DNA of 64,000 nt from Monomorium pharaonis (lineage: Eukaryota > Arthropoda > Insecta > Hymenoptera > Formicidae), in assembly GCF_013373865.1 (NCBI RefSeq), contig NC_050468.1:25190774-25254773 (forward strand), read 5' to 3'. Below, piece after piece: positions 13,840-27,007 of the stretch (position 1 is its first letter; every line of letters starts with the position of its first letter). Both the position numbers and the translations under genes were made by a program. The notes below the pieces were generated by a model that was not told the DNA's origin, did no database searches, and was given only the letters and a program-made list of their open reading frames with translations.

Positions 13840-14023
13840 GCCTACCTATAAAGGAAGAAAGTGAAGAAGATCCTAATAATAGTAGAACTATAGAGCCTAC
13901 CACATTTGTTAACGTTTCGTTGGCGTGCGACGAGGCAGGCCCATCCGGACTTCAACAACAGAAAATTACCGACATGCCCGAGATGGTAATGCCACAAACA
14001 GCAGATGTGGATCCAAAAACTGG
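13840..14023 (+). CDS. ZAD zinc-finger gene, common exon 4 (hub donor exon)
   Basis: Residues 215-275 (LPIKEESEEDPNNSR...PKT). It opens with IKEE, a classic psi-K-x-E SUMO-attachment consensus at about 13,848-13,859. The upstream base is joined as G|GC (Gly215). The exon ends in ACT GG|GTGAGT, a near-perfect donor that leaves phase 2 and so needs one base from the next exon to finish Gly276. Every intact zinc-finger exon downstream supplies exactly that base, which makes this donor the proposed hub for all alternative tails. If unspliced, the donor itself reads GGG TGA and ends the protein at ...DPKTG. Confidence 0.9.
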
Positions 14024-16962
14024 GTGAGTTTTCTGTTCTTACTTTATTGTTTGAGGGCCAAAGGTGCCATTTGTTGTGGCAAACATAGACAATTACACCT
14101 AAACATTTTTATATATTTGTTATTTTTATTAATCGTAATCAAATTTCAAGATAAGTAAGACTGTTAAGTTTTTTTATGCCTGTAATATAAAATAATAAAA
14201 TTAGCGATGTATATAAGTGGAATAAATTTAATGATAATAAATTATTAAAAGTGATTTTTTAATAATTCAAACAAGAAGCTGCAACATTGTAATACATTTA
14301 TTTTTAGGAAAATTAATATCTAATATGCATATCTGAAAATATTATTTTAAAGTGTTTTTAATTCATGTTTTTTCATATATAATAAATTTTAATAATAAAT
14401 CTTAGAAGAATTTTTAACTTGTAAGATAGAAATGAAAATGTAAGATAACTCCATCTGAACTTTGATGCTTATAAATATAAAATGCAGATAAACACAAGGT
14501 AAGTTTCAACACACTCCACAACCATCTTTGGCCCTAGGTGTTTAGCAATTTATACAAATATTTTCTATATATTACATCACACATTTGTATTACTTTTGGT
14601 AATATTTTTATTATTCAGAAAGTGTATTACACGATTATTGAATTCAGAACACAAATTGCTAAGCATCTTATTACTTTTACTTGTGATAGCATGTACATAA
14701 AGTGCATTTCGAAACACGATTTTTATATTAATTTTTTAACAATGTTTCTATATCTTATAGGCACTTGAGACTAATTTTATACTTTAATCGAAATGAACTT
14801 TATGTTAGATATTATTCATATATGTGTAAAAAAATGGATAAAGGGATTTCTCTGGATTACCCATGTAAATAATATGAGAGAAGTTAAATTTCCTATATTA
14901 GTAGTAACGATGTGTGAGGGAAACCAGCCTGATCTCTCTGTCCACTCAGAAATCAAATGTTTACATGTTGTCGATATTAATATTCCACGCTTACGTGATG
15001 GCACTAAATGCCGCACATGACCGATATTCGGCCGATCCAAAAATCACAGACGATAGATATTTCAATTGATGCAACATATATTTACTATTTCTGATTTATG
15101 ATCTTCGTGCTTTCCGACGCCTGCGCTTTACGATATTGCCAGGACATTACTATATTATGTTGCGATTAATTTTAAGAGATTATCTTTTAATCGTCGTAAA
15201 AAGATTACGTGTTTCAACAAAGTCGCTAATAAATTTTGCGTGTCTCGGTACGATTCTCCGGACAATAAAATGATTGCGCAATAGTGTATAACTGAGAAGA
15301 CAAATCGGTTAAGAAATTGTTAAGAGTCCCAATGTCGAAGAAGATGAAGGATCGCATTTCTTCCGATTTGAAGACTTCTGCAAAACAAAAGAGAAAGATT
15401 CATCCATTAAGAGACTGCTGAGTCAAGAGGATTTTTCGCATTGTATATACAAAGGCGAGTATCATTTCTTTACATATTCTATTTTATTTATTGATTTTTT
15501 TGCTATATGCAAAAGTATTATGAATTTGTATGAATAATGTCGGTATGTGAATTTGCATCGCTATCTGCGATAAATTTAAGCGATGCTCAAAATTTTTGGG
15601 CAGTTTTGAACAAATTCTTGTATAAATATTTCGACGCAATGTTATTATGAGTTATGTTTTATTGTTTATACCTTTTTGATTGCGCGTATTTTTTCGCGCA
15701 CTTCCATAATTGGAAGCAAATAAATATATCGCGATAGACAGTTTCTTTTTACGAATGAGAAACCAGGCTTGCATTATAGTTATTGCGCCGGTTTCGGATT
15801 CGTAATAAAATGCACAGGAATTTAAACTACTTATTGCGCCTTAAATTGGCTGCAATATTTGATACGTATTGTGAGATAGGGAATTGTTTGGGCAAATTCT
15901 TGGGAATATGCCATTTTGTGAGATTTTTAAAATGCTTTTGTGAATGAAGAAAATTTGTACTATTCAGTTCTAAGTACAATGAATGTCTAGTATATGAAAG
16001 ATTGATACATAGCACTTTTTGTGCTCTTACTGCGTCAAACTTTCATAAATTTTCATATTTTACTCTAAAGTGCTGAATAATACATTTAATTTTTTTCTTG
16101 TTTGCTTGTTATTGTTTTTGAATACGTTTTTATCTTGTTCTGCGTGATACGTCTCTGATGTGATTAAAACGACATAAAAAAACGTGTTAAATATACATTA
16201 CACACGTGCGTGAAAAATCATGCTTCGTGCAAATGAGAAGAAGATGCCTTATCATAATGGATTATTTATAAAGGTGAGATTTTTCTATATCTGATTAAAT
16301 TTGCGTTTGAACATGTTTTATCCTAAGTTATTAGTGAGTAAAAAATTTGCTTTTCTCAAACTCTTTTGCCAAGTTTTATGGTTTGATCTTTACTTTTCCC
16401 TTCTGCTGTATTGTTAGGGAATATGTAAAATATATTTATATACATACTTTCATGTGCATAATAATGATTATAATTTAAACGATAGTAATGAACGTGATAA
16501 GGGACTAGGTCTATAAAATCATTTTGTATCATAATTAATAAGTCACTTTTATTATGTAATATTTATCCAATAGCGTGTTTAAATATCATGTAAGCTTTGT
16601 GAATTCGGAAAGCTTTATGATTATCACTTAGCGGATGATGAAATTTTGAATGCCGTTGACTTGATGACAATCGCAACGACTTTCTCGATTCGCACGTGCG
16701 TTCTTGCAACATTTATTATTGCTGCGCTTCGTGAGAGACGCCAGCAATGCCCAAGCACTTTGCACCGGCCACCTGCAGCACTCACATAAGCATAAAGTCT
16801 ATCTTTCTATCTTTCTCTCTCTCTCTTTTTTCTCTTTTTCTCATCACCGCCTGTATGCAAGATATATTTGTAATGATCACAAAAAATACAGAATCAAAAG
16901 ACAAAGTGTGTGTGCCCACGGGTCGTTCTCCGTTGCAATGTTCTTGGGTTTGTCAATTTCAG
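14024..16962 (+). other. Intron 4, segment between the hub donor and T1
   Basis: 2.9 kb, AT-rich except for a CpG-containing patch at about 14,990-15,420. AATAAA at 14,194-14,199 could serve a ZAD-only transcript that stops at 14,025-14,027. A tiny frame (15,332-15,421) starting MSKKMKDR is not supported as a gene. A CT-rich tract lies at about 16,800-16,845. If the model is right, this and all later gaps are intron for longer isoforms and 3' UTR for the preceding tail. Confidence 0.6.
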
Positions 16963-18100
16963 GGAAGGAGGTGAGACTTTCGGCGGATTGTCGGGGATGC
17001 TGCGTCAAATTCTCTCGCCCTCACCCGAGATCGGGGAGGCCGGTATGTCCATCAATTGTAATCTCCTACAGACTACCAACTCGATATTCTTGAATCAATC
17101 GTCGATGCTATCGTCGACTTTGCTTCCCCCACATTTTCAATCCGTGTGCCCGGATCAGTCTCTGCTCGATCAAGTGCAAATATTTACAGAGTCTTATCCG
17201 TGCCCTACGTGCGGGCTCGAGTTCCGAAGCGCCCTTAAGCTTAACTATCACATACGAACGAGTCATGTCGCGCGTTCGGAATTCGAGCACGGTATCGAGA
17301 ATCAGTCACGGTATTCGTGCGCCGTCTGTTCGCGGACCTTCATTGCCTTGAACCATCTGAGGATGCACGAGGTCACGCATTCCGCGCCTGTGCCCACGTG
17401 CGCGTCGACCTCCGCCAGTCTCGCCACGTCGTCCGGTGGCAACATGGAGAAAACGTTCGCCTGCGATCTCTGTCAAGCCAGCTTTCGATATCGCACGCTG
17501 CTGGAACGTCATCGGAGGATGCACCAGGAGATCGGTCAGGAGAAACCCTACTCCTGCCCGAGATGTTTGATGCGCTTTGAGACGCGCAACTTGTACAATC
17601 ATCACGCTAAAACCCATAGACCGTTACCGGCAAGTAATGAGAATCGAATAATTGCTGGTAGCAATGCGGTATCGTCACCGGTCGATCCGGTGATGGTCGG
17701 CAATCTTGGTGTAGTCGGTGGTGGCGGCAGCGGTGGAAGTAGTGGTGGTCCTATAATCCCTGCTAAATCCGTGCCTTCTTATCCCTGCGACTCTTGTTCC
17801 AAACAATTTACTACAGCAGAGTCGTTGAATACGCATAAGGCGGTGCACAGATCACGACCGCTGGTCTGTGACGTATGCGGTAAGGGTTTCACGCATCGCA
17901 AGTATTACGTGGTACACCAACGCATCCACACCGGCGAGAGGCCGTATCTTTGTGCCATGTGTGGCAAATCGTTCACGCAGGCGTCGACGCTCACCGTGCA
18001 CCGCCGTTACCATACGGGAGAGCGTCCATACACCTGCACGCTCTGCGGAAAGGGATTTGTCACGCGAACGATTATGCTTAATCACATGAAGAAGCATTGA
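16963..18100 (+). CDS. T1: alternative terminal exon with 8 C2H2 fingers
   Basis: 378 codons plus stop after acceptor gtcaatttcag|G. The single leading base completes Gly276 of the common part (GG|G). The exon opens EGGETFGGLSGMLRQIL with no ZAD. Eight C2H2 fingers follow: four spaced irregularly (from YPCPTCGLEF to YSCPRCLMRF), a Gly/Ser-rich spacer (VVGGGGSGGSSGG), then four near-continuous fingers joined by HTGERPY linkers and ending at the stop. TGEKP-type linkers mark DNA-binding arrays. Expected role: a nuclear sequence-specific regulator when joined to the ZAD. AATAAA follows at 18,254. As a separate gene it would need a start at an upstream non-conserved codon. Confidence 0.88.
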
Positions 18101-21100
18101 GACATTTTAGGGCGAAAAAAGCATTATTATTTGATCTCAGAATCTAATATTTCATCAACACTCTAGAGAAAAAAATTTTTTTTTTTAATTTATGTTAAAT
18201 TTCTAATTTAATTGGAAGCTATTATATAGAGTCATTGCATTATTGCATTAATGAATAAATAAGAATTGAATCAGTTAATGAACACATAAAAACTCGATAC
18301 ATTTTTTTAATAGAAAATATTTTTCCTTAAACCTGAAAAAAAATTTTGAATATATTTGTAATTTATTATTTTGTGTGAAATCGTATTTTAATATTTTTCT
18401 TGAATAATCATTTACGCATTATTCATTCAGCGACTGGTATTGTGACGCTAACTTAATAAAAAAGATAAAAAATCTATTAAAAGTGAAATTACAATTGATG
18501 TTTTTAAAGTGCCTATTAAAACTGGGTTTTAATAGTCATGTTTATGATTTTTCGACAACTGTTTACAATTTTTAGATATTTTGTTTAATAAAAATGGCTA
18601 CGAAAATGAAAATAATTTTTAATTAAAGAAATTCTTTATTGGAATTGTATAGTGTTGATATCTAAGTGCCTAAAATTACTCAAGTTACTATCGCAGTATA
18701 ATAAATAAGTTGACTTAATATGACAACCGAATTAAAACGTGTAAATTAATTTTTTTATGAACACTACGTGATAGTATGTAATTTCGTAGTTTTGAATAAA
18801 ATATACTTAATGAGCAATCAAATCAAAATCACGATAAAGCGAACAATTATGTGCTATAAATGTTGTCATCACTGTGATATTGTTTGTATGTTAAACATTT
18901 AGAATAATATTAATATTACTAGAGAAACTTTTTGCAATGCAAAACATTTTTTTTATCTTTCTAAATAAAGCTGATATATTTAGTTTTCATAATAAAAGAA
19001 ATTAGTACCTGCGCAATAATATGAAGAAAGTGCCTAAAAAGTCATTTTTTAAAATTATTTTATTATGAGATAATCTAATGCGCCTGTAAAATTAAATATT
19101 GCAAATGTATAATTATTTTTATACTTCGCATTGATACTAAATTTTTAATTATGCTAATTAAATTGTTGACTGATTATTAATCTATATAATGCAGCAATTA
19201 ATTTCAACGTATAACTGAATTCAGGTGCCTTTAATTAACATAAGACGAAAGACAGGGTAGAACATGTAACATTGATTATTTAAATGTGACATGTAAATAT
19301 GAAGACGCTTAAATATTTAGATTTAGTTCTAGAAGTTACATGCAATTTGAAAGTAGATTTACAGATAAAATAAAGGATTGCGTTTAACAGAAAAAGCAAA
19401 ATTTTACAACTGTTGTAAAATTCGTTTGTATGATTGATTTATACATTTAGATCCAACAAGAATTGAGCAAAAAATCAATTAAATATTGAAGAATTTTATA
19501 ATAGTTACAAAGCTCTAGCTCTTTTTGCTGAACGCAGCTATTGATATTTAATAACTTTTCCTAGAGATTATTGACTACCGCTTTATAAATACATTTTTTC
19601 TATTAATAAAATTCTAAATTACATCTTTTGCAAACATATATTATACATGTGTATTATACATAGCTGTAAATTTAATTAGCTAAAATTGACAATATTTTAC
19701 AAAGATTACATTGCTAGAATATTCTGATAAATAACCTTATTTATGATTATTCTTAACGGTTTTTTAACAGAAGTGCATTTTCTTACAAAACAATATATAA
19801 AAATGAAATTTTAATTCTATTTTTAAATTTTTGTTTTGAATACATACAAATATGTGTATATACATATATAAAGCTAATTAATCATATTAAACTGTTTATT
19901 TATATATATGCAAAAAGATAGTGTTTTCTTTTGATTATATTTTAATTTCTTTTATTTACAAGATTTTTAATAATTAAAAAAAATTTAAGAAATTTTTATT
20001 TGAATGTTTCAACAAATAAGTTGTGTTTAAGAAATGTACATTTACTAAACTAAAATTAAAAAACTTACATTTCTAGATTAATTTTTGACTATTTCTAGAT
20101 TAACTTTTTTAACTTTTGAATTATTTGTTCCTTTAAATATCAAATTTTGTCATTTTTTCTTATTAAAGTTACATATTAATACACATAAATACAGTCAGAA
20201 GATTGTATCAGATCGATATCATTTGATACACTGTCTTTTTAGTGATTAATCGCTTAATACTTAATATTAAAATTTGGATTTTAAAAATATAGGCTAGAAC
20301 ATATATTAATATCTAAATATAATTAGCGGAAATAATTTTTTGTAATGTGCGAGAATTCAGTATATGTATATTACGAACGGTTCAGAGCTGTCATGGTTGC
20401 TTTGCAACACAATAAATATTTAATTTATTGTATATGCACATAAAGAAAGATTTGTATAATTTTACATATAAGATATTTTTCCAGACATTATTGAACATGT
20501 TTTGCATGTATTTAACTAAGAAAAAAATATATTTAAAAATTTCAGTTTATTATATTTATGCAATATATTTTTTATTGATAAAAATTATAGCAATTTATAT
20601 TAATAAAAATTATAGCAATAATAAAAAGAAATGATGAAGATTTATTCACGAATAAATACGAGAAAGTTGTACAGGATGTTTATATTATAGCATAATCCTT
20701 TAATCCTGGATTCAGCTAAGAAATGTGATTTATTTAGCTCGGGTATAAGTAAATCAAAATTTTTATCGATTAAATTTTGAAACAAATGGATATATCGAAC
20801 AACATAAATATATAATATTTTTTACATTATTTTAATTGATATTTTTAATTAAAAAAATTTGAGTATTTAACATTTAAAATATTAGATATTTTAGCAAATT
20901 TTATTTTTTATTAAACTTGCTAGAAGAAGAAAGTAAACTCAAAATTTGTCACAGAATCTAAGCTAAACTTATAGCTCATATAATAACGATATTCTGTATA
21001 TATTGTAAGCAAAAAATGATGAGATTGTGCACTTAAAAGAAAGGTGGTATAATAATGGAAAATATGGTATAATTGTTAACATAATTAGTATTGTTAAGAC

Positions 21101-21527
21101 GGACGTATTTTATTAACAAACGCAATATATCAACACAATACCTATTAGTATTAAAGTTTAGAATATAGTATATAACAGTATTTTATAGTCGCAGATTGTG
21201 TATTACAAGGTTATGTAAAGAAGCTGTAAGTACAACAAATGGTACAGGATAACGATATTTATTCACGAATAATTATTGTTTATTAATAAAACAGTGAGAG
21301 AAGGTAGAGAATACAGATGGCTACGTAATAAAGAGAATACTGGAAATCACAAGGCGCTTTATTAACTACCCAACTTCCATACAATCGAGCACGAGTGTTC
21401 AGCTGATCATCCCTGTACATATCTCGTTTACCACGTAAGGTCCTGGTTAAGGCAACGCTAAAGAACAAAAGAGATGGGGAAGAAACGAGCACTGATTGAC
21501 TCCCGTTTGTGTCTCTCTTCTTTCCAG
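18101..21527 (+). other. T1 3' UTR and spacer
   Basis: 3.4 kb of AT-rich sequence with no exon, relic finger or clear transposon seen. Poly(A) signal candidate AATAAA at 18,254-18,259. It ends in a pyrimidine tract (gtgtctctcttctttccag) that serves T2. Confidence 0.6.
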
Positions 21528-22701
21528 ATATTTTGTGTCAAAACTCAGGACGCTGTCTCCGGATCGGCAACAGTGTGGGCCAGATGAAATCAAGCACGTG
21601 TTTACCCAGAAGCGCACGCAGTTACTGACAGAGGACCCGTTGCACGTACATCCGAAGGTGGAAAATGTGCTCTCTCATGAGAACGTCTTGCAGTGTGAAT
21701 TCTGCGGTGACGGTTTCCTCTGCGAGCAGGCTCTTAATATGCATCTAGAGTCACATTCAGAGGAACAAGTACAGTCGCAGCAGGATGAGCAATTGGTCTG
21801 TGAGAATTGCGGTTGCAGCTTTACAACAACGATGGAGCTGTATGAGCATCAGAAAGAACACGTTTCCGAGGAATGTTTCAGTTGCGACAGCTGCGATTAC
21901 GTGACCTCGCACAAGGAGAGTCTGATCGTCCATGAGCGGTGTCATATGTCCGATTATAAGTACCAGTGCGAGGTATGCGGCGAACAATTTCAAAACAACA
22001 GCAACTGTCAGGTACATCTCTTGTCACATTCGCAAAATGAAAAACCGTTTCAGTGCGACGTGTGTAACGCCACGTTTCGCTACCGTCAAGGTCTACGGCT
22101 GCACACGAAGCTGCATCAACCAGACTACGTGCAGCCGCAGAGAAAACATCACTGTGAGCTATGCAACAAACGTTTTTCTCGGAGGCAGGTGTTATTAGTG
22201 CATATGAAGACACACGGGAATGTAGAACCGCAAAACGAATACGTGTGCACGATGTGTGGCAAATCCGTGTCAAGTAAGACTTATCTCGCGGTTCACCTAC
22301 GCAAACACACCGGCGAAAAACCTCACGTTTGCGACATTTGCGGCAAAGGTTTCATCTCGCAGAACTATCTAAGCGTACATCGTCGAACGCATACGGGCGA
22401 AAAACCACATCAGTGCACTCATTGCAACAAAAGATTTACCCAACGGACTACGTTAGTGGTGCATCTACGGGGTCACACCGGCGATCGACCTTATCCGTGT
22501 ACATACTGTCACAAATCGTTCGCTTCGAAAACGATGCTGAACTCGCACTTGAAAACGCACGCAAAACAAAACGCTCGGCAGCAACGGGAGCAGCAGCAGC
22601 AGCAGCAGCAAGTACAGGAACAACAGGAGGGACAGCAACAGCAGAGTTCGCAGCAGCAGCAACAAGCTTCACTGGCGTTCGAAACTGTCATAATAATGTA
22701 G
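21528..22701 (+). CDS. T2: alternative terminal exon with 10 C2H2 fingers and a Gln-rich tail
   Basis: 390 codons plus stop after ctttccag|A (GG|A = Gly). It opens YFVSKLRTLSPDRQQ. Ten C2H2 fingers run from LQCEFCGDGF to YPCTYCHKSF; the last four are joined by HTGEKPH and HTGDRPY linkers, and finger 3 (CDSCDYVTSHKESL) is of the degenerate-linker type. Finger 7 carries the CGKSVSSKTYL module also seen in T4 and, modified, in T5. After the last finger comes a Gln-rich tail with a seven-Gln run, a possible activation or aggregation-prone region. The CAG/CAA mix suggests the Gln content is not a recent expansion. An AATAAA lies at 23,231. Confidence 0.9.
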
Positions 22702-23264
22702 TTATTAGGACAATGATTGCTAAGATAGAATCTATACTTTTTTATATAATTAAATTTGCTTTTTTTGACGTATTATTAATATAGATGATTTAGTGGAAAA
22801 ATTTTAAATATGACTGCTAGGTATTTTGCAATCTATATGGATCAATAAGAGAAGTATATCTTTACAGGATGACTGGTAGAAATATATTATGTAAGATATA
22901 AACTTGCTTTTGTAGTGATATTTTTTGCGCCATTTTAATTTAAGTGAAAAATATGCTTGTAATATACATTGATGTGAATGTGTATTTTATAGAGACAGAG
23001 TTTTTCTCTTAAATGGAATCAATGCATTGAGAGTGTAGCAATAGTTCTTAACTTGCACTGAGTTTTGATGAAATCTTAATGAAATTAGATTGTTTTGTGA
23101 TATTAAATTGACTAGATTAGAACTATTAAAAATAACAGAAATCAAGTGAGAGTAAAAAAATTAATATTTGAAACAAGATTTTAAATTCGAATACTATTTA
23201 TATAAATTTTAAATATAGTCTCTCTGAAAAAATAAAAATTTAAGGTTTTGTGAACCGCATTGAT

Positions 23265-23266
23265 AG

Positions 23267-23298
<32 letters not shown>

Positions 23299-23311
23299 TG
23301 CGTGTGCGTGC

Positions 23312-23391
<80 letters not shown>
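23265..23391. repeat. (GT)n microsatellite with GTGC interruptions
   Basis: About 125 bp of gt repeats, with a cluster of gtgc units in the first third. It yields meaningless Thr/His and Val/Cys frames. Confidence 0.95.
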
Positions 23392-23393
<2 letters not shown>

Positions 23394-23599
23394 ATATGTA
23401 CATAAACTATCAATTTTATAATGAACCTTTATTTATAGATATTGGCTATAAGACAAAGTGAAAGAATATCTGTATCAAAAATAAATAAAATACATTGATT
23501 TTAAATAAAACTTCATTACTTAGTTTTGGTCAGGGAAGACATTCTCATTGATTTAATTTAAGAGAAATAGATACCTCGCATTTACATATCCGGGCAGCA

Positions 23600-23745
23600 A
23601 GCATGTAACTTTTTCCTTATGGCAGAAATGTGAAAAGTGAAAAGTTTTATGTAAATATCTCTTTCTATTAATGTTGAACAGAAAGAGACAGTAACTTGAA
23701 ACTTCACTTTTCACTTTCACGCCCTAAGAAAAAAGTTACATAATC
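23600..23745. repeat. Inverted repeat (hairpin), about 145 bp
   Basis: The left arm (atgtaactttttccttatgg... then gtgaaaagtgaaaag) and the right arm (cttcacttttcactttcac... then aaaaaagttacataa) are near reverse complements around an AT-rich centre with paired tctctttct and agaaagaga. It is MITE-like and non-coding. Confidence 0.6.
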
Positions 23746-24627
23746 GATACCCTGAAAACTGACATTTATACGTAATATTTGATTAAAAGATATATGTCGC
23801 ATTTCAAATTATTTAAAATTTAAAAACTTTATGGTTGTTCTATCACTATACATTTAGATAGCTACGTAAAATTTGAGCATAATTTATCGAAGTAGCATTA
23901 TGGTTTAAATTGAATTTTTTATATATTATCAAAACTCTGATAAATATTTATGTGAAAGTTTATTTTAAAATTTACTTACTCGTTTAAAGGTTTACTTACA
24001 ACAAAATAGAATTATTTTTGTTATATGAATTATTGTAAACCAAATTTTTCACTATTCTTTCATTATTTCTTTATATCTAATTTTAGGACTAAAATCACTA
24101 TTCACAAATTTTTTGTTGTTAATTAGAAAAAAAGAATAAACTTAAGAAGCCTACATTTTTTAAATTTTGATAACTTTTAGCTGTAGATCAAAAAGAAATC
24201 ATTAAAAAAGTTGGTAAGTAATAGAAAAAAGAATCATTTACATGAATAAAAAATATCTTGTAAATTAAATTGTACATTGCAAAATCTTTATTAAAAATAT
24301 GTAATATTATTTTATGAGATTCGATCAAATTGTGAAATTTGATTATATTAATGAAATATTGGTTATTTTTATAAACAAATTAATAAATATAACTTGAAGA
24401 AAAAACGGAGCAATTAAATAATTCTCGTAGTTTGTCCATAGTATTTGACGTTTGTTTACTATGTTCAAAATTTTTAATAAGAAGAGTATATGACACTTTG
24501 CAAACTGTAGTAAGCCGTCTATAATTTTTAAATAAAAATGAAGATAATGCGTTATATGGTAAATAATGAGTTACCGTTACTTTTATTTTTTTATAACGAT
24601 ACTATTTGATGTTGATTTTTTAAATAA

Positions 24628-24825
24628 TAGTAATAGTAAGGCCGGAATAATTATTAGTAATTTTTTGTTATACTCACTGAAAAAAGTAATTTGTTAGTTG
24701 ATTCGTTACGTACTTGTTACTAGTTAAGGTTACGAGTTATTTTTTTAAATAATAAGAGTAATGTGTAATTATAACGAATTATTTATTACAAGTGACTATT
24801 TTCTTGACCTTACTATTACTATATG
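24628..24825. repeat. Short inverted-repeat element
   Basis: Ends atagtaatagtaaggcc and gaccttactattactat are near reverse complements about 170 bases apart, with AT-rich inner sequence that repeats taataa/ttatta motifs. Possibly a small MITE. Confidence 0.45.
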
Positions 24826-25233
24826 ACAATTTTAACTTTTTTCATTTATCATCAAAATCGTTATTATAAAAAAATTACTAATGATGTTACTTGTAATTTA
24901 TTTTCAATTACATTGTGACAAGATTTTTTTGTGTTTATTTTACTTATAATGCCGATATGATTTAGGTAGTTTAGCAGGTAATTATTTATTTGATATTTTG
25001 TTCGGATCTTTATCTTAATATATAAAAATTCTTTTAATGATATATTTTAGTGTAAATGTACACTCTTCAAACGAGTGTGATACTTGCCTAATTTATACAA
25101 ATTGTTTATTAAATACATCTAATGGAACAGTACATTATGTAACGACGATATAAAGTCTGCTTTTTGTGCACGAGTGCAAAAAGTCACTTCTATGTTGCAT
25201 AACGTACTTTTTGTTATCTATACGTCAATGTGT

Positions 25234-25454
25234 GGTCCCTTTAGTGTCTTGGGTTTTCGGGAATTAACAGGTTGGTTAAAGTTAAATTCGCGAAAGTAAC
25301 GAAGCGTTATGCAAATACTAAAATAATTAACATACTGGAAAACTCGTGCCGAAATGTTTTTCGCCATGATTCACGCCATCTATTAGAAACATTGTGCAAT
25401 AATGTTAAGGCTGAAATCGGCGACTTTATTTAAAAAAATGACACAAAAGGGACC
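25234..25454. repeat. Terminal-inverted-repeat element, about 220 bp
   Basis: ggtccctttagtgtct at the left matches, reversed, gacacaaaagggacc at the right. The interior is less AT-rich than its flanks and has no frame of note. Candidate MITE; no target-site duplication could be fixed with confidence. Confidence 0.45.
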
Positions 25455-25862
25455 ATTTTTGTTACACGTAACAAAAATAAATTTTTCAGTGCCTTTATTG
25501 TATATTATTGTTTAAATGAAGGAAAGTTACATACAATTGTATAAGATTATAGAAATAATTTTATTATAAATGATTATTATGTATGTGATAGTACCTAAAT
25601 AAAATCTCTAATTTTTGCATAACATGTAGAAATATATATTTTATTTTCTTTTTTTTTAGTAAAATTATATTTACTTGTAAATATGCAACATAATTATTTT
25701 AATTTTTTTACAAAAAAAAAATAAAATTAAAGATTTTACTACATAATTTATTTCATTATATTAACTTTTTGTAAGAAAAGTTGAAATAATAATTAAGTTA
25801 AATACTATTATAAATTTTTACATTCTGCGTGTGATTAACAGTATTTTATTTGTAAGATATTA

Positions 25863-26246
25863 CAGGATGTCCCAACGCACGTGGACCATTGCTCATAAAA
25901 AAGTAAAAGGGATCGAGATGAACATAAAAGTCCAATATTGTCTTGGGTTAGGTCTGCAAATAATCGAGATATTAACGTATGGAATTCTCAAATAATCTAA
26001 TTAATTTCTATCGTAATTGTGAACAGTAAATAATAAAAGCTTATCAAACATTCATAATAGATTTTTTTCCGTGTTATGGCTTAAGCGGATCGAGCTCTTT
26101 TCTCGGTGCGCTCTCATTCGCATAATTTGAAAAATTAATACCTTGATTATTGGTGGACCTAACCCGAGACAATATTGGACTTTTATGTTCATCTCGATCC
26201 CTTTTACCTTTTTACGAGTAATGGTCCACGTGCGTTGGGACACCCC
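25863..26246. mobile_element. MITE-like element with about 100-bp inverted arms
   Basis: The left arm starts CAGGATGTCCCAACGCACG and runs through gtggaccatt, ggatcgagatgaacataaaag and tccaatattgtctt. The right arm is its near-identical reverse complement, ending cgtgcgttgggacacccc. ATTA flanks the element on the left and directly on the right, compatible with a short target duplication. The arms differ at only a few positions, so insertion is fairly recent. There is no transposase, so it would depend on an autonomous relative elsewhere. Confidence 0.8.
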
Positions 26247-27007
26247 ATTATTGAGATTAGTTTTATATTGTTTGTTATTTATCACACATTTAATTTCAGA
26301 TACTGAGAGAATTCAAGTTTTTATAAGAAATTTACAGGAAATTTTTTTTATTTTTAAATTTGACTTTAGGTACATTAGATACGTTTATAAAATTTGATAT
26401 TTTTGTGATATTTTTAGGGAAGAATTTATTTTTTACTCATAACTTTATTTGAGTATTATTTTTATATAAACGATTATTTTAATAAAATGTGTGATTTTTC
26501 TTATTACTTTATATTTTACATAAATATAATTTGAAATCTTTGAAAATCAACATAAAAATTTAAAATTTATTTTATATTTATTTCTCTCTCCCTTTCTTCT
26601 TGTTCTCTCTCCCCTCTCCTCTTTCTTCATCTTTTTCTGTAGAGAGAGACACATACGTTTTTTTGTAAAAATTTTGATTTGCAATAATTTCTGTAAACTA
26701 TCTGTCGATGTGTCAATGAGATTGCAGCTCTAAAATTGTACAGTAAGTAATAAGATTTTAATATTTTATATTGACAATTTTGTTTATTAAACTTTTTACT
26801 GACTTGTGAAAATTTTAATGAATGTAGAAGATATCTTTGCTTAAATCAACTTAATTGATGTTTTACTTTACATAATTTTTCTTGTATCTGTACGATCCCA
26901 TATTTTTTAGATTATTGTCTAACATAATATGAAATGACTAAAATAAAAGTTGAATATCTTTATTTTTTAATTACAAATATAATCTTTTTTATTTTTTATT
27001 TTTTCAG

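Larger units (their letters stand above)
22702..27007 (+). other. T2 3' UTR and spacer with several inverted repeats
   Basis: 4.3 kb without coding sequence. It holds a long (GT)n/(GC) microsatellite (23,265-23,391) and inverted-repeat elements at about 23,600-23,745, 24,628-24,825, 25,234-25,454 and 25,863-26,246. The number of small palindromic insertions is higher than in the other spacers. It ends attttttcag before T3. Confidence 0.6.

Noticed and set aside
16215..16280. Possible alternative first exon (ATG at about 16,219, AAG|GTGAGA near 16,273)
   Set aside because: Its donor would leave phase 0, which does not fit the phase of any downstream tail.
23209..23461. His/Thr and Val/Cys repeat proteins
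   Set aside because: Translation of a GT microsatellite; the same holds for 43,661-44,020.
26052..26397. Frames of 77 and 84 codons on opposite strands
   Set aside because: They lie across the arm of an inverted-repeat element and have no transposase similarity.
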